Shown here piece by piece: positions 39,340-47,990 of a stretch of DNA of 64,000 bases. The notes beneath the pieces were generated by a model. That model searched no databases. It saw nothing but the letters and a program-made list of their open reading frames with translations, and was not told the origin of the DNA. The DNA comes from Leisingera aquaemixtae (lineage in GTDB: Bacteria > Pseudomonadota > Alphaproteobacteria > Rhodobacterales > Rhodobacteraceae): contig NZ_JAHVJQ010000004.1 of assembly GCF_019801145.1 (NCBI RefSeq), forward strand, positions 434,001 to 498,000. The letters are read 5' to 3'. Made by a program: the position numbers and the translations under genes. How positions within the stretch are numbered: the stretch's first letter is position 1; every line of letters starts with the position of its first letter.

Positions 39340-39689
39340 TCGGGCTCTCCCATGCCTGTGAATCCGATCAGCCGCACCACCTTGCCGTCTTTCAGATCGG
39401 CAAAATACTGGCCGCGCACCATGCGCTGGCCGTCTTTTTCGAAATCCACCGTGGCGCGCGCATGGCCGTGGTGTTCCGAGACGGCAACGACCCTGGCTGC
39501 GGCGCCCGGCATCATCGCGCTGAACTGCGCGACATAGTCCAGGTAGGCGTCGCGCCCGGAGATGGGGGCAGGGGTGTTGGGATCGGAGTAATAAAAGCCG
39601 GGCCCGATGGCCGCGTCCGTCTTTTCGGCGCGGGCTTCGGGCGATGGGTCGCCCCAGGCCGCAAACAGAATGTGAATAGAATCCGTCAT
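39336..39689 (-). CDS. NTF2-like / SnoaL-type protein
   Basis: 117 residues with the cone-shaped NTF2 fold pattern: an N-terminal helix pair (FAAWGDPSPEARAEKTDAAIG), YYSDPNTPAPISGRDAYLDYVAQFS, and a beta-rich second half ending in ADLKDGKVVRLIGFTG. Members are small isomerases, hydrolases or binding proteins; no catalytic pair can be assigned here. It is embedded between the binding-protein gene and the ATPase with overlapping codons, so it is made with the importer and may act on its substrate. Confidence 0.75.
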   Translation of the reverse strand: MTDSIHILFAAWGDPSPEARAEKTDAAIGPGFYYSDPNTPAPISGRDAYLDYVAQFSAMMPGAAARVVAVSEHHGHARATVDFEKDGQRMVRGQYFADLKDGKVVRLIGFTGMGEPD

Positions 39690-39706
39690 GGCCTGGGGCT
39701 TTCTCT

Positions 39707-40702
39707 TTAGAAGCTCAGCGCAGGGCAGCTGTCGTCGGACATGTAGTCATGCACCTTGATCTCGCCCGAGGCGATCTTGGCGGCAGCGTCATCCACGGCA
39801 GACTGCATTTCGGCAGAGACAAGCGACGCGTTGTGCTCGTCCATGGCATAGCCGACACCGCCGTTGGACAGGCCCATGACCGAGAAGCCGGTCTCCATGT
39901 CCGCGCCGTCGGAGAAGGCTTCGAACACGGCGTTGCCGACGTTCTTGGTCATCGAGGTCAGCACCTGGCCCGGATGCAGGTGGTTCTGGTTGCTGTCCAC
40001 ACCGATCGACAGGATGCCTTCGTCGGCTGCGGTCTGCAGCACGCCCACACCGGTGCCGCCGGCCGCGGCATAAACCACGTCCGCGCCCTGGCTGATCTGC
40101 GCCTTGGTCAGCTCCGAGCCCTTGACCGGGTCGTTCCAAGCCGCCGGGGTGGTGCCGGTCATGTTGGCGATGACCTTGGCATCCGGGTTGGCTGCGCTGA
40201 CGCCCTGGGCATAGCCGCAGGCGAACTTGCGGATCAGCGGGATGTCCATGCCGCCGATGAAGCCGACGGTGTTCGACTTGGACGCCATCGCCGCCATCAT
40301 GCCGACCAGATAGGAGCCTTCGTGTTCATTGAAGACAACAGAGCGCACGTTGTCGCCCTCAACCACCATGTCGATGATGGTGAATTTGGTGTCCGGGTAA
40401 TCGGCAGCCACCTGGCCCAGGGCATCGGCGAAGGCAAAGCCCACCATCACGATCGGGTTGGCGCCGGCCTCGGCAAAGCGGCGCAGGGCCTGCTCGCGCT
40501 GGGCTTCGGACTGCAGTTCGATCTCGCGGTAGGTTTCGCCGGTCTCTTCAGCCCAGCGCTGGGCGCCGCCATGCGCGGCTTCGTTGAAGCTCTTGTCGAA
40601 CTTGCCGCCCAGATCGAAGATCAGCGCCGGTTCCGCCAGCGCGGCACCTGCGGTCAGGGCCAGCGACGCGGCTGCGCCCATCAGCGGTTTCATCAGGGTC
40701 AT
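39707..40702 (-). CDS. BMP family substrate-binding lipoprotein-like protein
   Basis: 331-residue periplasmic binding protein of the basic-membrane-protein (PnrA-like) family, which binds purine nucleosides in characterised members. Signal peptide MKPLMGAAASLALTAGAALA, then PALIFDLGGKFDKSFNEAAHGGAQRWAEETG, VGFIGGMDIPLIRKFACGYAQGV and VYAAAGGTGVGVLQTA, all family segments. No lipobox cysteine is seen, so it is probably soluble. The start at 40702 has GGAG eight bases upstream; an upstream in-frame ATG has none. First gene of the importer operon. Confidence 0.93.
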   Translation of the reverse strand: MTLMKPLMGAAASLALTAGAALAEPALIFDLGGKFDKSFNEAAHGGAQRWAEETGETYREIELQSEAQREQALRRFAEAGANPIVMVGFAFADALGQVAADYPDTKFTIIDMVVEGDNVRSVVFNEHEGSYLVGMMAAMASKSNTVGFIGGMDIPLIRKFACGYAQGVSAANPDAKVIANMTGTTPAAWNDPVKGSELTKAQISQGADVVYAAAGGTGVGVLQTAADEGILSIGVDSNQNHLHPGQVLTSMTKNVGNAVFEAFSDGADMETGFSVMGLSNGGVGYAMDEHNASLVSAEMQSAVDDAAAKIASGEIKVHDYMSDDSCPALSF

Positions 40703-40857
40703 CAGGTTAACTCCCACTGTCATTTTTGTTGGATGCAGCGGGGGTTTTCCGCTGCCCGGCCCCGTTCAGGCCTTAGAGGGTGCGGCAATTTAGCCTGCAG
40801 GGCAGGGAGGGGGTCAACCGCTTTTTGACCAAATGGTGCGAAATCCGCGCAACTGGC

Positions 40858-41286
40858 CTAGCGTAAAGCTTTTCTCATCAGGATTGCGTCCGCGGCTTTT
40901 GCGTCCTGGCGGCGGTAATATCCCACCCGGCGCCCGCATTCCGCGAATCCGCAGGCGCGGTACAGCGCCTGTGCGGGCGCGTTGTCGGCGGCCACTTCCA
41001 GGAACACCTCGGCGGCGCCGCGCGCGCGGGCGGCTGATTCCCAGTCCGCCATGCAGGCGCGGGCCAGCCCCTGGCGCTGATGGGCCGGATCTGTGGCGAT
41101 GGTCAGCATTTCGGCCTCATCCGCAATCACCCGCACCAGAGCAAAACAGCGGGCGCTGCCGGCGGCAAAGACCAGCGGGCTGTCGAGGAGGCCGGCAAAT
41201 TCTGCTGCCGACCAGGGCCGCGACTGGGTGAAGGCCGCGGCATGGGTGGCGGCCATCGCTTCCGGTGTCAGCGGATCACTCATCAA
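40858..41286 (-). CDS. rimI: ribosomal protein S18 alanine N-acetyltransferase
   Basis: 142-residue GNAT enzyme that acetylates the N terminus of ribosomal protein S18. The acetyl-CoA loop is TDPAHQRQGLARACMADWE and the following AEVFLEVAADNAPAQALYRACGFAECGRRVGYY is typical of RimI. The start overlaps the tsaB stop by 11 bases, the usual tsaB-rimI pairing. Confidence 0.9.
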   Translation of the reverse strand: MMSDPLTPEAMAATHAAAFTQSRPWSAAEFAGLLDSPLVFAAGSARCFALVRVIADEAEMLTIATDPAHQRQGLARACMADWESAARARGAAEVFLEVAADNAPAQALYRACGFAECGRRVGYYRRQDAKAADAILMRKALR

Positions 41287-41872
41287 TCAGCGCCGGCGGC
41301 ACGTCGCTGGAGGGCGCCGCATCAGCCGCGCGCAGGTACAGCGGCGCAGGCGGCTCTGTCACGGTTTGAAACCGCCCGGCTGCAATGCGTGCTATAGCTT
41401 CGGCGATCCCGGCGGGGCTTGCTTCGGGCGCACAGGCCAGCCCGGCACCGCGGGCGGCGTCCTCGGCCTCCTGGCGCGGCATCAGACGCGGTGCCTCCCC
41501 GGGCAGGGCGGCATAGACCTGATCGCGCGGCGCAGGCACCGCGGGCAGGGTGCCCTCGGCGGCGCGGGCCTCAAAACCGTCCACGCCCACAACTGGCACC
41601 TCCAGCCCCAGCGCCAGCCCGCGGGCGGCGGAAACCGCAATGCGGATGCCCGTGAAATTGCCGGGGCCGATGCCCACGCCGATGGCGTCGAGGCCGGCCC
41701 AGGCGGCACCGCCCTCCGCCAGCACCTCTTCCAAGAGCGGCACCAGCCGTTCGGCCTGTCCGCGGGACATCTCTTCCAGCCGGGAGGCCAGCACCGCATC
41801 ACCGCGCAGCAAAGCGGCCGCGCAATGCGCGGCCGATGTGTCAAATCCCAGAACCAGCGGTTCGGAAGCCAT
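41276..41872 (-). CDS. tsaB: tRNA threonylcarbamoyladenosine biosynthesis protein TsaB
   Basis: 198-residue ASKHA-fold protein needed with TsaD and TsaE for the t6A modification of tRNA. The start VLGFDTSAAHCAAALLRGD and LDAIGVGIGPGNFTGIRIAVSAARGLALGL are the TsaB hallmarks; it is at the short end of the family (E. coli 231). It follows the Nfu gene by 21 bases and overlaps rimI. Confidence 0.93.
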   Translation of the reverse strand: MASEPLVLGFDTSAAHCAAALLRGDAVLASRLEEMSRGQAERLVPLLEEVLAEGGAAWAGLDAIGVGIGPGNFTGIRIAVSAARGLALGLEVPVVGVDGFEARAAEGTLPAVPAPRDQVYAALPGEAPRLMPRQEAEDAARGAGLACAPEASPAGIAEAIARIAAGRFQTVTEPPAPLYLRAADAAPSSDVPPALIDE

Positions 41873-41893
41873 CAGATGTCCTTTCGCAACCGG

Positions 41894-42460
41894 TCAGACG
41901 GCAACCGGACGCACCTCGGTGACTTCCGGGATGTAGTGGCGCAGCAGATTCTCGATGCCCATCTTCAGGGTCAGGGTCGAGGACGGGCATCCGGCGCAGG
42001 CGCCCTGCATGTGCAGGTAGACAACGCCGCGGTCGAAACCGTGGAAGGTGATATCGCCGCCGTCCTGGGCCACCGCAGGGCGCACCCGGCTGTCCAGCAG
42101 CTCCTTGATCTGGTTGACGATCTCGGCGTCCTCGCCGGAATGCTCGGCATGGCCCGAAGCCGGGTCGGCAGTGCCATCCGCCATCACCGGCTGGCCGGAC
42201 TGGTAGTGTTCCATCACCGCACCCAGGATGGCGGGTTTGATGTGGTCCCACTCAACGCCCTCTGCCTTGGTGACGGTCACGAAGTCGTTGCCGAAGAACA
42301 CGCCGGTCACGCCCTCGACCGCAAAGATACGGGAGGCCAGCGGCGATTTGCCGGCGGCGTCTGCGCTGGGGAAGTCGGCGGTGCCCACCTCCAGAACGGT
42401 CTGGCCCGGCAGGAATTTCAGCGTCGCCGGGTTGGGCGTGGATTCAGTCTGAATGAACAT
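41894..42460 (-). CDS. NifU/Nfu-type iron-sulfur cluster carrier
   Basis: 188 residues: an N-terminal Nfu_N domain (FIQTESTPNPATLKFLPGQTVLE) and a C-terminal NifU-like domain with the cluster-binding CAGC in GACAGCPSSTLTLKMGIENLLRHYIPEV. It transfers [4Fe-4S] clusters to target enzymes. Preceded by the isomerase gene with a gap of 69 bases, and followed by tsaB. Confidence 0.93.
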   Translation of the reverse strand: MFIQTESTPNPATLKFLPGQTVLEVGTADFPSADAAGKSPLASRIFAVEGVTGVFFGNDFVTVTKAEGVEWDHIKPAILGAVMEHYQSGQPVMADGTADPASGHAEHSGEDAEIVNQIKELLDSRVRPAVAQDGGDITFHGFDRGVVYLHMQGACAGCPSSTLTLKMGIENLLRHYIPEVTEVRPVAV

Positions 42461-42529
42461 GTCGGGTCTCCGTTAAGCGTGCCCCCGATATGCGCCCTGC
42501 GGTCCGCCAAGTCAAGATTTGGAACGATT

Positions 42530-43150
42530 CTAAATCATAGCGCCTGCCGCGTGGTCCAGCGCCTGCTCCAGCCGGTCATCGCCCCAGAACAATTCCGCAC
42601 CGCTGGTGAAGCTGGGCGCGCCGAAAATGCCCGCTGCAATGGCCTCGTCAGTCTGCGCCCTCAATGCCGATTTGATTGCGGAGTTTTGCGTGCACTGCAT
42701 CAACGCCGCATCAAGGCCGCTCTGGCGCAGACAGTCCTTCAGAACGGCTTCGCGTGCAATATCCGAGCCCGCGCCGAACTGCGCCTGAAACACCGCCTTG
42801 GCGAAAGCTTCAATGCGGTCCTCTTCGGCCGCAGCCAAGGCCAGACGCGCTGCCATCAGCCCGTTCTGGGGAAACACTTGCGGGCGGCAGAAGGGCAGGC
42901 CGCGAGCCGCGCAGGTCCGCTCCATGTCGCGCCACATGTAGCGCCCCTTGGCCGGGTAGATATTGAAAGGAGAAGTGTCCCAGCCCTGGGCGGCAAAGAT
43001 CGGGCCCAGCAGAAACGGCTTCCAGGTCACAGCAACATTGCGGGCGGCGGCCAGTTCACCGATGCGCATCACACTGAGATAGGAATAGCTGGAGGCGAAT
43101 TCGAACCAGAATGTAATCCTGCCGGTCATCGCCTCTGCCATGCCCTTCAA
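42530..43150 (-). CDS. 2-hydroxychromene-2-carboxylate isomerase family (DsbA-like) protein
   Basis: 206 residues of the thioredoxin-like HCCA isomerase/kappa glutathione transferase family: ITFWFEFASSYSYLSVMRIGELAAARNVAVTWKPFLLGPIF (in pieces), a helical insertion, and the C-terminal GIFGAPSFTSGAELFWGDDRLEQALD. The catalytic serine of the family fits FASSYSYL. It begins one base after the universal-stress stop; in-frame ATGs at 43141 and 43129 are alternative starts. Substrate unknown. Confidence 0.85.
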   Translation of the reverse strand: MKGMAEAMTGRITFWFEFASSYSYLSVMRIGELAAARNVAVTWKPFLLGPIFAAQGWDTSPFNIYPAKGRYMWRDMERTCAARGLPFCRPQVFPQNGLMAARLALAAAEEDRIEAFAKAVFQAQFGAGSDIAREAVLKDCLRQSGLDAALMQCTQNSAIKSALRAQTDEAIAAGIFGAPSFTSGAELFWGDDRLEQALDHAAGAMI

Positions 43151-43606
43151 TCAGGTGATTGCTTCCAGCTTTTCCTTGCTGAGATCGCCGGGCACGATGG
43201 TGATCGGCACCGGCAGGGTGCCGGAGTTCTTGGTCAGCTGGGTGACCAGCGGCCCCGGCCCCTTGCGGCCGGTGCCCGCGCCCAGCACCAGCACGCCGAT
43301 TTCCGGGTCGCCCTCGATATAGTCGAGGATCTCCGGCACCGGTTCGCCTTCGCGGATCACCAGCTCAGGGTCAACGTTCTGGCGGTCGCGCATCCATTTG
43401 GCAAATACCTCGAAATGGGCGTGGATCCGCTCGCGGGCTTCCTCCCGCATCACTTCGCCGACGCCGATCCAGTGGTTGAATTCATCCGGCGGGATGACCG
43501 ATAGGATGATGACGCCCGCACCGGTATGCGCTGCCCGCATTGCGGCAAAGCGCATGGCGTTCAGGCATTCGCGGCTATCGTCCAGGACCACAAGGAATTT
43601 GCGCAT
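43151..43606 (-). CDS. universal stress protein, UspA family
   Basis: 151 residues, a single Usp domain: MRKFLVVLDDSRECLNAMRFAAMRAA at the start, GEPVPEILDYIEGDPEIGVLVLGAGTGRKGPGPLVTQL with the ATP-loop glycines near 112-122, and PVPITIVPGDL at the end. The start at 43606 has an AG-rich stretch upstream; the earlier in-frame codon at 43645 is rejected. Followed immediately by the isomerase gene. Confidence 0.9.
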   Translation of the reverse strand: MRKFLVVLDDSRECLNAMRFAAMRAAHTGAGVIILSVIPPDEFNHWIGVGEVMREEARERIHAHFEVFAKWMRDRQNVDPELVIREGEPVPEILDYIEGDPEIGVLVLGAGTGRKGPGPLVTQLTKNSGTLPVPITIVPGDLSKEKLEAIT

Positions 43607-43737
43607 CTTCGCTCTCTCGTTGTTGCACCGCGGATCATGGCGCAAGCCGGGCCATCAGGCAAGAGAGCCAAAAGCCGCCATAGGGTTACGGCATCTGGCC
43701 CTATCGCTGGCAGTGCAAACGGTGCCGGGGCCGGAAG

Positions 43738-44601
43738 TTAGGTCCGGCCAGCGGCCCAGTCCCAGTAGAGGTCCCGCACCCGCTTGGCGACCGGGCCGGC
43801 CTGATAGCGGCAGCTGTCAAAAGCGGTGACAGGGGTTACCTTGCTCATATTGCCGGAGAGGAAGACCTCGTCGGCCTCCTCGAAATCCTGATAGCCCAGC
43901 ACGCACTCATGCACGGTGATGCCGTCGGCACGCATGTTGCTGATGTGCCGGGCGCGGGTGATCCCGGCCAGGAAGGTACCGTTGGGGATCGGGGTGAAGA
44001 CCTCGCCGTCGCGGACCATGAAGACATTGGTGGTGGCGGTTTCTGCGACATTGCCCATGGCGTCCAGCACCAGCGCGTTGCTGAACCCCTTGCTGCGCGC
44101 CTCCCGCAGCATCCGGGCGTTGTTGGGGTAAAGGCAGCCCGCCTTGGCATTCACCACCGCGCTCTCCAGCACCGGGCGGCGGAAGCGGGTGCGGGTCAGG
44201 GTGGCTGAGGCCTCAGGAGCTGCCATTGGGACTTCCTCCAGGCAGACGGCGAACCGGGTGCTGTCGGCGTCGGGGGCAATCAGCGTCTCGTCACCATCGG
44301 CGGCCCAGTACATCGGCCGGATATAGACCGCGGCGCCGGGGACAAAGCCCTGCAGGCCTTCGCGGACGATTTCCACCATCTGTTCAACCGTGTGCGTGGG
44401 CGTCATCATCAACGCCTCTGCCGAGGCATTGGTGCGGGCGCAATGCAGATCCAGGTCCGGCGTCATGCCGTCAAACAGCCGTGCGCCGTCGAACACCGAC
44501 GAGCCAAGCCACATCGCATGGTCCGCAGCCCGCATCACCGCCGGGTTGCCATCCTGCCAGCTGCCGTTGAAGTAAGTGCGGATTGTGCGGCCCACAGCCA
44601 T
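43738..44601 (-). CDS. ilvE: class IV aminotransferase, branched-chain type
   Basis: 287-residue fold-type IV PLP enzyme. VGRTIRTYFNGSWQDGN, AADHAMWLGSSVFDGARLFDG, the PLP lysine in VVNAKAGCLYPNNARMLREARSKG (about residue 160) and MGNVAETATTNVFMVRDG fit branched-chain aminotransferases; D-amino-acid or aminodeoxychorismate activity cannot be ruled out. The start at 44601 has GGGAGG upstream. It stands alone with its own 205-bp upstream region. Confidence 0.8.
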   Translation of the reverse strand: MAVGRTIRTYFNGSWQDGNPAVMRAADHAMWLGSSVFDGARLFDGMTPDLDLHCARTNASAEALMMTPTHTVEQMVEIVREGLQGFVPGAAVYIRPMYWAADGDETLIAPDADSTRFAVCLEEVPMAAPEASATLTRTRFRRPVLESAVVNAKAGCLYPNNARMLREARSKGFSNALVLDAMGNVAETATTNVFMVRDGEVFTPIPNGTFLAGITRARHISNMRADGITVHECVLGYQDFEEADEVFLSGNMSKVTPVTAFDSCRYQAGPVAKRVRDLYWDWAAGRT

Positions 44602-44806
44602 GGTTCTGCCTCCCTGTGCTTGCCGCAAGGGTAGGCAGAGGAAGGTCAGAGGTCCAGACCTAACATCGCTCGTCAATGCCGGTGATACGGCATCGGTGGA
44701 GCATGTTTTATGTTTTGTTGCAGAGGCTTGGCCTGTTGATGGTCGAAAATTTACGTAGCGTCCATTAAGTCAGCATGTCTGACCAATTGTTTCGCGCGCA
44801 AAACAT

Positions 44807-45319
44807 TCAGGCATCGTTGCTGACCTGCTCAGCCTCCGCGAGCAAAGCCTGCAAGTCCAGGGCCTCCGTGCCCATGGCGAGGCTGCCGTCCGATGCACGG
44901 GGCCACTCCGCCTCCGGCCGGTCGCGGTACAGCTCCACTCCGTTGCCGTCCGGGTCGCGCAGGTAGATGGCCTCGGACACGCCGTGATCGGCTGCGCCCT
45001 CCAGCGCGATGCCTGCGTCCAGCACCCGGCGCAGCACCGCGGCCAGGCTCTTGCGGTCCGGCAGCAGGATGGCGGTATGGTAGAGGCCGGTCATGTTGGG
45101 CGCCGGGGCAGGGCCGCCGCGCGACTGCCAGGTGTTGAGGCCGATATGGTGGTGATAGCCGCCAGCTGAAAGGAAGGCGGCAGAGCTGCCCAGCCGCTGG
45201 GTCACGTCAAAGCCCAGGATGCCGCTGTAGAATCCGATTGCCCGCTCCAGGTCTGATACCTTGAGGTGGACATGGCCGATGCCAGTGCCTGCGGGAAGTG
45301 TTGCTGTGCCGGTGCTCAT
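44807..45319 (-). CDS. VOC / glyoxalase family protein
   Basis: 170 residues, two-module vicinal-oxygen-chelate protein: IGHVHLKVSDLERAIGFYSGILGFDVTQ, GGYHHHIGLNTWQSRGGP and AIYLRDPDGNGVELYRDR give the usual metal ligands (His, His, Glu). It resembles the small catechol-dioxygenase or glyoxalase-like group. The start at 45319 is set by GGAGG five bases upstream. Separate from its neighbours. Confidence 0.87.
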   Translation of the reverse strand: MSTGTATLPAGTGIGHVHLKVSDLERAIGFYSGILGFDVTQRLGSSAAFLSAGGYHHHIGLNTWQSRGGPAPAPNMTGLYHTAILLPDRKSLAAVLRRVLDAGIALEGAADHGVSEAIYLRDPDGNGVELYRDRPEAEWPRASDGSLAMGTEALDLQALLAEAEQVSNDA

Positions 45320-45519
45320 TGCAGCCTCCATCTGTCTGTTGCTGCAAAGATGGGGGCCAGGCGTTCACGATGCCATTCCGCAGCGCCGCACCTTTTCCCT
45401 GTGGATTTGCACAGCCTGGCGGCGCAGCACGGCCAGCGCGCTGCCAGGCGCGCCGGGCCCAACCGGGCCTGCGTATCTGTGATGCGCTGATGCCCGGGCG
45501 GGAGTTATCCATTTGAAGG

Positions 45520-46281
45520 TCAGGCGGCCGGTTTCAATCCGGCCTTGGCCAGCACGGCAGAGGCGGCCTGTTCCCAGCGCGCCTTCAGCTCCGCATTCGG
45601 GGTGCGGCGCAGGCCCATGGACTTGAGCCCTTCGAACTTTTGCGAGGTCTCCGAGCCGAAGCTGGCAGCGACCCGCGGCCACCAGTAGTTCGTCAGTTCC
45701 TGCAGGGCATCGGCGCCTTGCGCCTCCACCAGCACCATCAGCCCTTCCTCCGCCAGTTCGGCATGATGCGCCTCGATGGGCTGGATGGCGCGGAACGCCT
45801 CGGCCAGCGGCTGGTAGGAGACGTGGCTCAGCTCTTCCAGCTGCACGGTGACGGCGGCGCCCATGAGCAGGTTCATCACCACCGCATCCGCCCAGCCTTC
45901 CAGCGGGTAGTTGAACACGGCCAGCCGCATGTCGTGCTTGGTGCGGGTCTGGCCGATGTCGGCGTCCCGCTCCAGCCGCGCGGTCCAGGGGTGGTGGTCG
46001 GCATAACGCTCTGTATCGGCGCCGAAATCGCCCATGATGCGCAGCACCTTTTCGGCGCTGTCGGATTTCTCCAGCACGATCTTGGCGGCAGCGATGCGCG
46101 CCTTGATGCCCGGCCCTTCGTTGATGATGTCGGCAAAGCCGGCAGCACCCGCCAGCTCGCTGTCGACGAAGGTTGCCATCATCTTCATCAGCTCGGCGCG
46201 GTAGCGCGGCGGCACGTTGGACGGGTTGCTCAGCACGCCGCCCTGGGCCAGATAGCTTGCGATGCTCATCTCGTCAGTCAT
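45520..46281 (-). CDS. extra PaaA/PaaC-family protein at the end of the paa operon
   Basis: 253 residues of the phenylacetic-acid catabolic family (PF05138 type), distinct from PaaA and PaaC nearby. The helical core includes MMATFVDSELAGAAGFADI with E42, and two E-x-x-H sequences, ELSH (150-153) and EAHH (170-173), which could hold iron; PaaC itself lacks such ligands. It is 24 bases after paaE. It may be a second oxygenase subunit, a stabiliser or an independent di-iron protein; the sequence alone does not decide. Confidence 0.75.
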   Translation of the reverse strand: MTDEMSIASYLAQGGVLSNPSNVPPRYRAELMKMMATFVDSELAGAAGFADIINEGPGIKARIAAAKIVLEKSDSAEKVLRIMGDFGADTERYADHHPWTARLERDADIGQTRTKHDMRLAVFNYPLEGWADAVVMNLLMGAAVTVQLEELSHVSYQPLAEAFRAIQPIEAHHAELAEEGLMVLVEAQGADALQELTNYWWPRVAASFGSETSQKFEGLKSMGLRRTPNAELKARWEQAASAVLAKAGLKPAA

Positions 46282-46305
46282 GATCTTTCCTCCCTCGCGC
46301 AGGCA

Positions 46306-47379
46306 TTACTGGTCGTAATCGACCACGACGTTATCGGTCACCGGATAGGCCTGGCAGGACAGCACATAGCCTTTTTCGACTTCGTAGTCCTCCAGCGCGT
46401 GGTTGGCGACCATTTCGACCTCGCCCTCCAGCACCTTGCAGCGGCAGGTGGAGCAGACGCCTGCCTTGCACGCATAGGGCGCGTCCATGGCGTTCTCCAG
46501 CGCCGCGTCCAAGAGGGTCATGTCCTTGCCCATGTCGATGGTCTGGGTGGCGCCGTCCAGGGTGATCGCTGCCCTGGTCTGGTTGGCGCTGGTGCCTGCG
46601 TCGCTTGCGGCGGCCTTGCGCTTGGCGCGGCCCGGCTGGGCAGAGGCGAAGAGCTCGAACTTAATCTGGCTGTCGGTGAGGCCGGCAGTGCGCAGCGCCG
46701 CGGCGATGCCCAGCATCATCGGCTCCGGGCCGCAGATGAAGGCAGTGTCGACCGACTGGATGTCGATCCAGTGCTCAAACAGCTGGGCGCATTTCTCCTG
46801 CGTGACCAGGCCGGAGAACAGGTCGATTTCCTGGGCATCCGATTCCAGCACATGGATCACGTTGAACCGGCCCATGTAGAGGTTTTTCAGATCCTCCAGT
46901 TCCTCGCGGAACATGATCGTGTTCACGCCCTTGTTGGCGTAGACCAGCGTGAAGGACGATTTGGGTTCAGCGTCCAGCGTGGTTTTGAGGATCGACAGGA
47001 CGGGCGTGATGCCGGAGCCGCCGGCAAAGCCCAGGTAGTGCTTTTCCGCCGTGCCGTCGAGCGGGGTGAAGAAGGTCCCCATCGGCGCCATCGCCTGCAG
47101 GGTGTCGCCGGCCTTGAGCTCGGTGTTGGCCCAGGTCGAAAACGCGCCGCCGTCGACGCGCTTGATGCCGACTTGCAGGACGCCTTCGTTCTTGCCCGCG
47201 CAGATCGAGTAGCTGCGGCGCAGTTCCTCGCCGTCAAAGTCGCGGCGGAAGGTCAGGTACTGGCCTTGGGTGAAATCGAACTCTGCAGCCGCGCCGTTCA
47301 CGGGCTTCAGGGTGACAACCACCGCATCGCGGATGGTCTTGCGGACGTCGGTGACTTCAAGGTCGTGAAAGCGCGCCAT
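46306..47379 (-). CDS. paaE: phenylacetyl-CoA epoxidase reductase subunit
   Basis: 357-residue electron carrier for the epoxidase. The N-terminal ferredoxin-reductase part has RRSYSICAGKNEG and GFAGGSGITPVLSILK; the C-terminal plant-type [2Fe-2S] domain has CKAGVCSTCRCKV and VLSCQAYP. It moves electrons from NADPH to PaaA. The start at 47379 has AAGGAGA directly upstream, overlapping the end of paaD. Confidence 0.95.
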   Translation of the reverse strand: MARFHDLEVTDVRKTIRDAVVVTLKPVNGAAAEFDFTQGQYLTFRRDFDGEELRRSYSICAGKNEGVLQVGIKRVDGGAFSTWANTELKAGDTLQAMAPMGTFFTPLDGTAEKHYLGFAGGSGITPVLSILKTTLDAEPKSSFTLVYANKGVNTIMFREELEDLKNLYMGRFNVIHVLESDAQEIDLFSGLVTQEKCAQLFEHWIDIQSVDTAFICGPEPMMLGIAAALRTAGLTDSQIKFELFASAQPGRAKRKAAASDAGTSANQTRAAITLDGATQTIDMGKDMTLLDAALENAMDAPYACKAGVCSTCRCKVLEGEVEMVANHALEDYEVEKGYVLSCQAYPVTDNVVVDYDQ

Positions 47380-47389
47380 CAGGGTCTCC

Positions 47390-47863
47390 TTAGATGCACT
47401 TGAAATAATCAAAGGGTTCCAGGCAGTCCTGGCAGCGCCAGTGGGCCTTGCAGGGGGTCGAGCCGAACTGGCTGACCTTGGTGAGATTCTTGCTGCCGCA
47501 GTGCGGGCATTTTTCGGGGCCGCCTGCAGGCTGAGGCGGGGCGATGCCGAAGCCCTCCAGCTTGGTGCGGCCCTTGGCGGAAAGCCAGTCGGTGGTCCAG
47601 GCAGGAGAGATCTGGGTTTTGAGTTTCAGATCCTTGATGCCGTGGCCGCGCAGGGCGGTTTCGATGTCCATGTTGATCACCGAAGTTGCCGGGCAGCCGG
47701 AGTAGGTCGGGGTGACGGTGACCACCAGGGTCTCGCCCTCCCAAGCCACATCGCGGATGATGCCCAGGTCCACCAGCGAGATCACCGGAATTTCCGGGTC
47801 TGGCACAGCGTCGAGCCATTCCCAGATCTGGTCAATGCTTGGCTGAGTTGTCACTTGGCTCAT
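47390..47863 (-). CDS. paaD: phenylacetate-CoA oxygenase maturation protein PaaD
   Basis: 157 residues: a DUF59 (MIP18-like) domain (IWEWLDAVPDPEIPVISLVDLGIIRDV) and a C-terminal four-cysteine zinc or Fe-S site, CPHCGSKN and CKAHWRCQDC. PaaD is needed for assembly of the epoxidase iron or Fe-S centres. The start at 47863 matches the family. A palindromic element occupies the 127-bp gap to paaC. Confidence 0.93.
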   Translation of the reverse strand: MSQVTTQPSIDQIWEWLDAVPDPEIPVISLVDLGIIRDVAWEGETLVVTVTPTYSGCPATSVINMDIETALRGHGIKDLKLKTQISPAWTTDWLSAKGRTKLEGFGIAPPQPAGGPEKCPHCGSKNLTKVSQFGSTPCKAHWRCQDCLEPFDYFKCI

Positions 47864-47886
47864 GCGGTTACCCTCATTGGCTGTTC

Positions 47887-47964
47887 TGCCCGGCAGCATG
47901 CCGGGCAACACCCGTCCAGCCGCCTGGGAGGCGGGAGTTTGCCACCCGCCTTGCCGGACGGGCG
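47887..47964. repeat. bipartite palindromic element, copy B
   Basis: TGCCCGGCA-GCA-TGCCGGGCA (9-bp stem, 47887-47907), then CCCGTCC (47911-47917) pairing with GGACGGG (47956-47962), enclosing CCGCCT-GGG-AGGCGG and GGCGGG...CCCGCC. Same order, spacing and inner sequence as copy A at 6223-6304. It lies inside the paa operon between paaC and paaD. Confidence 0.75.
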
Positions 47965-47990
47965 ATGCCTTCAGTTCCTTGGCCGCGGCC

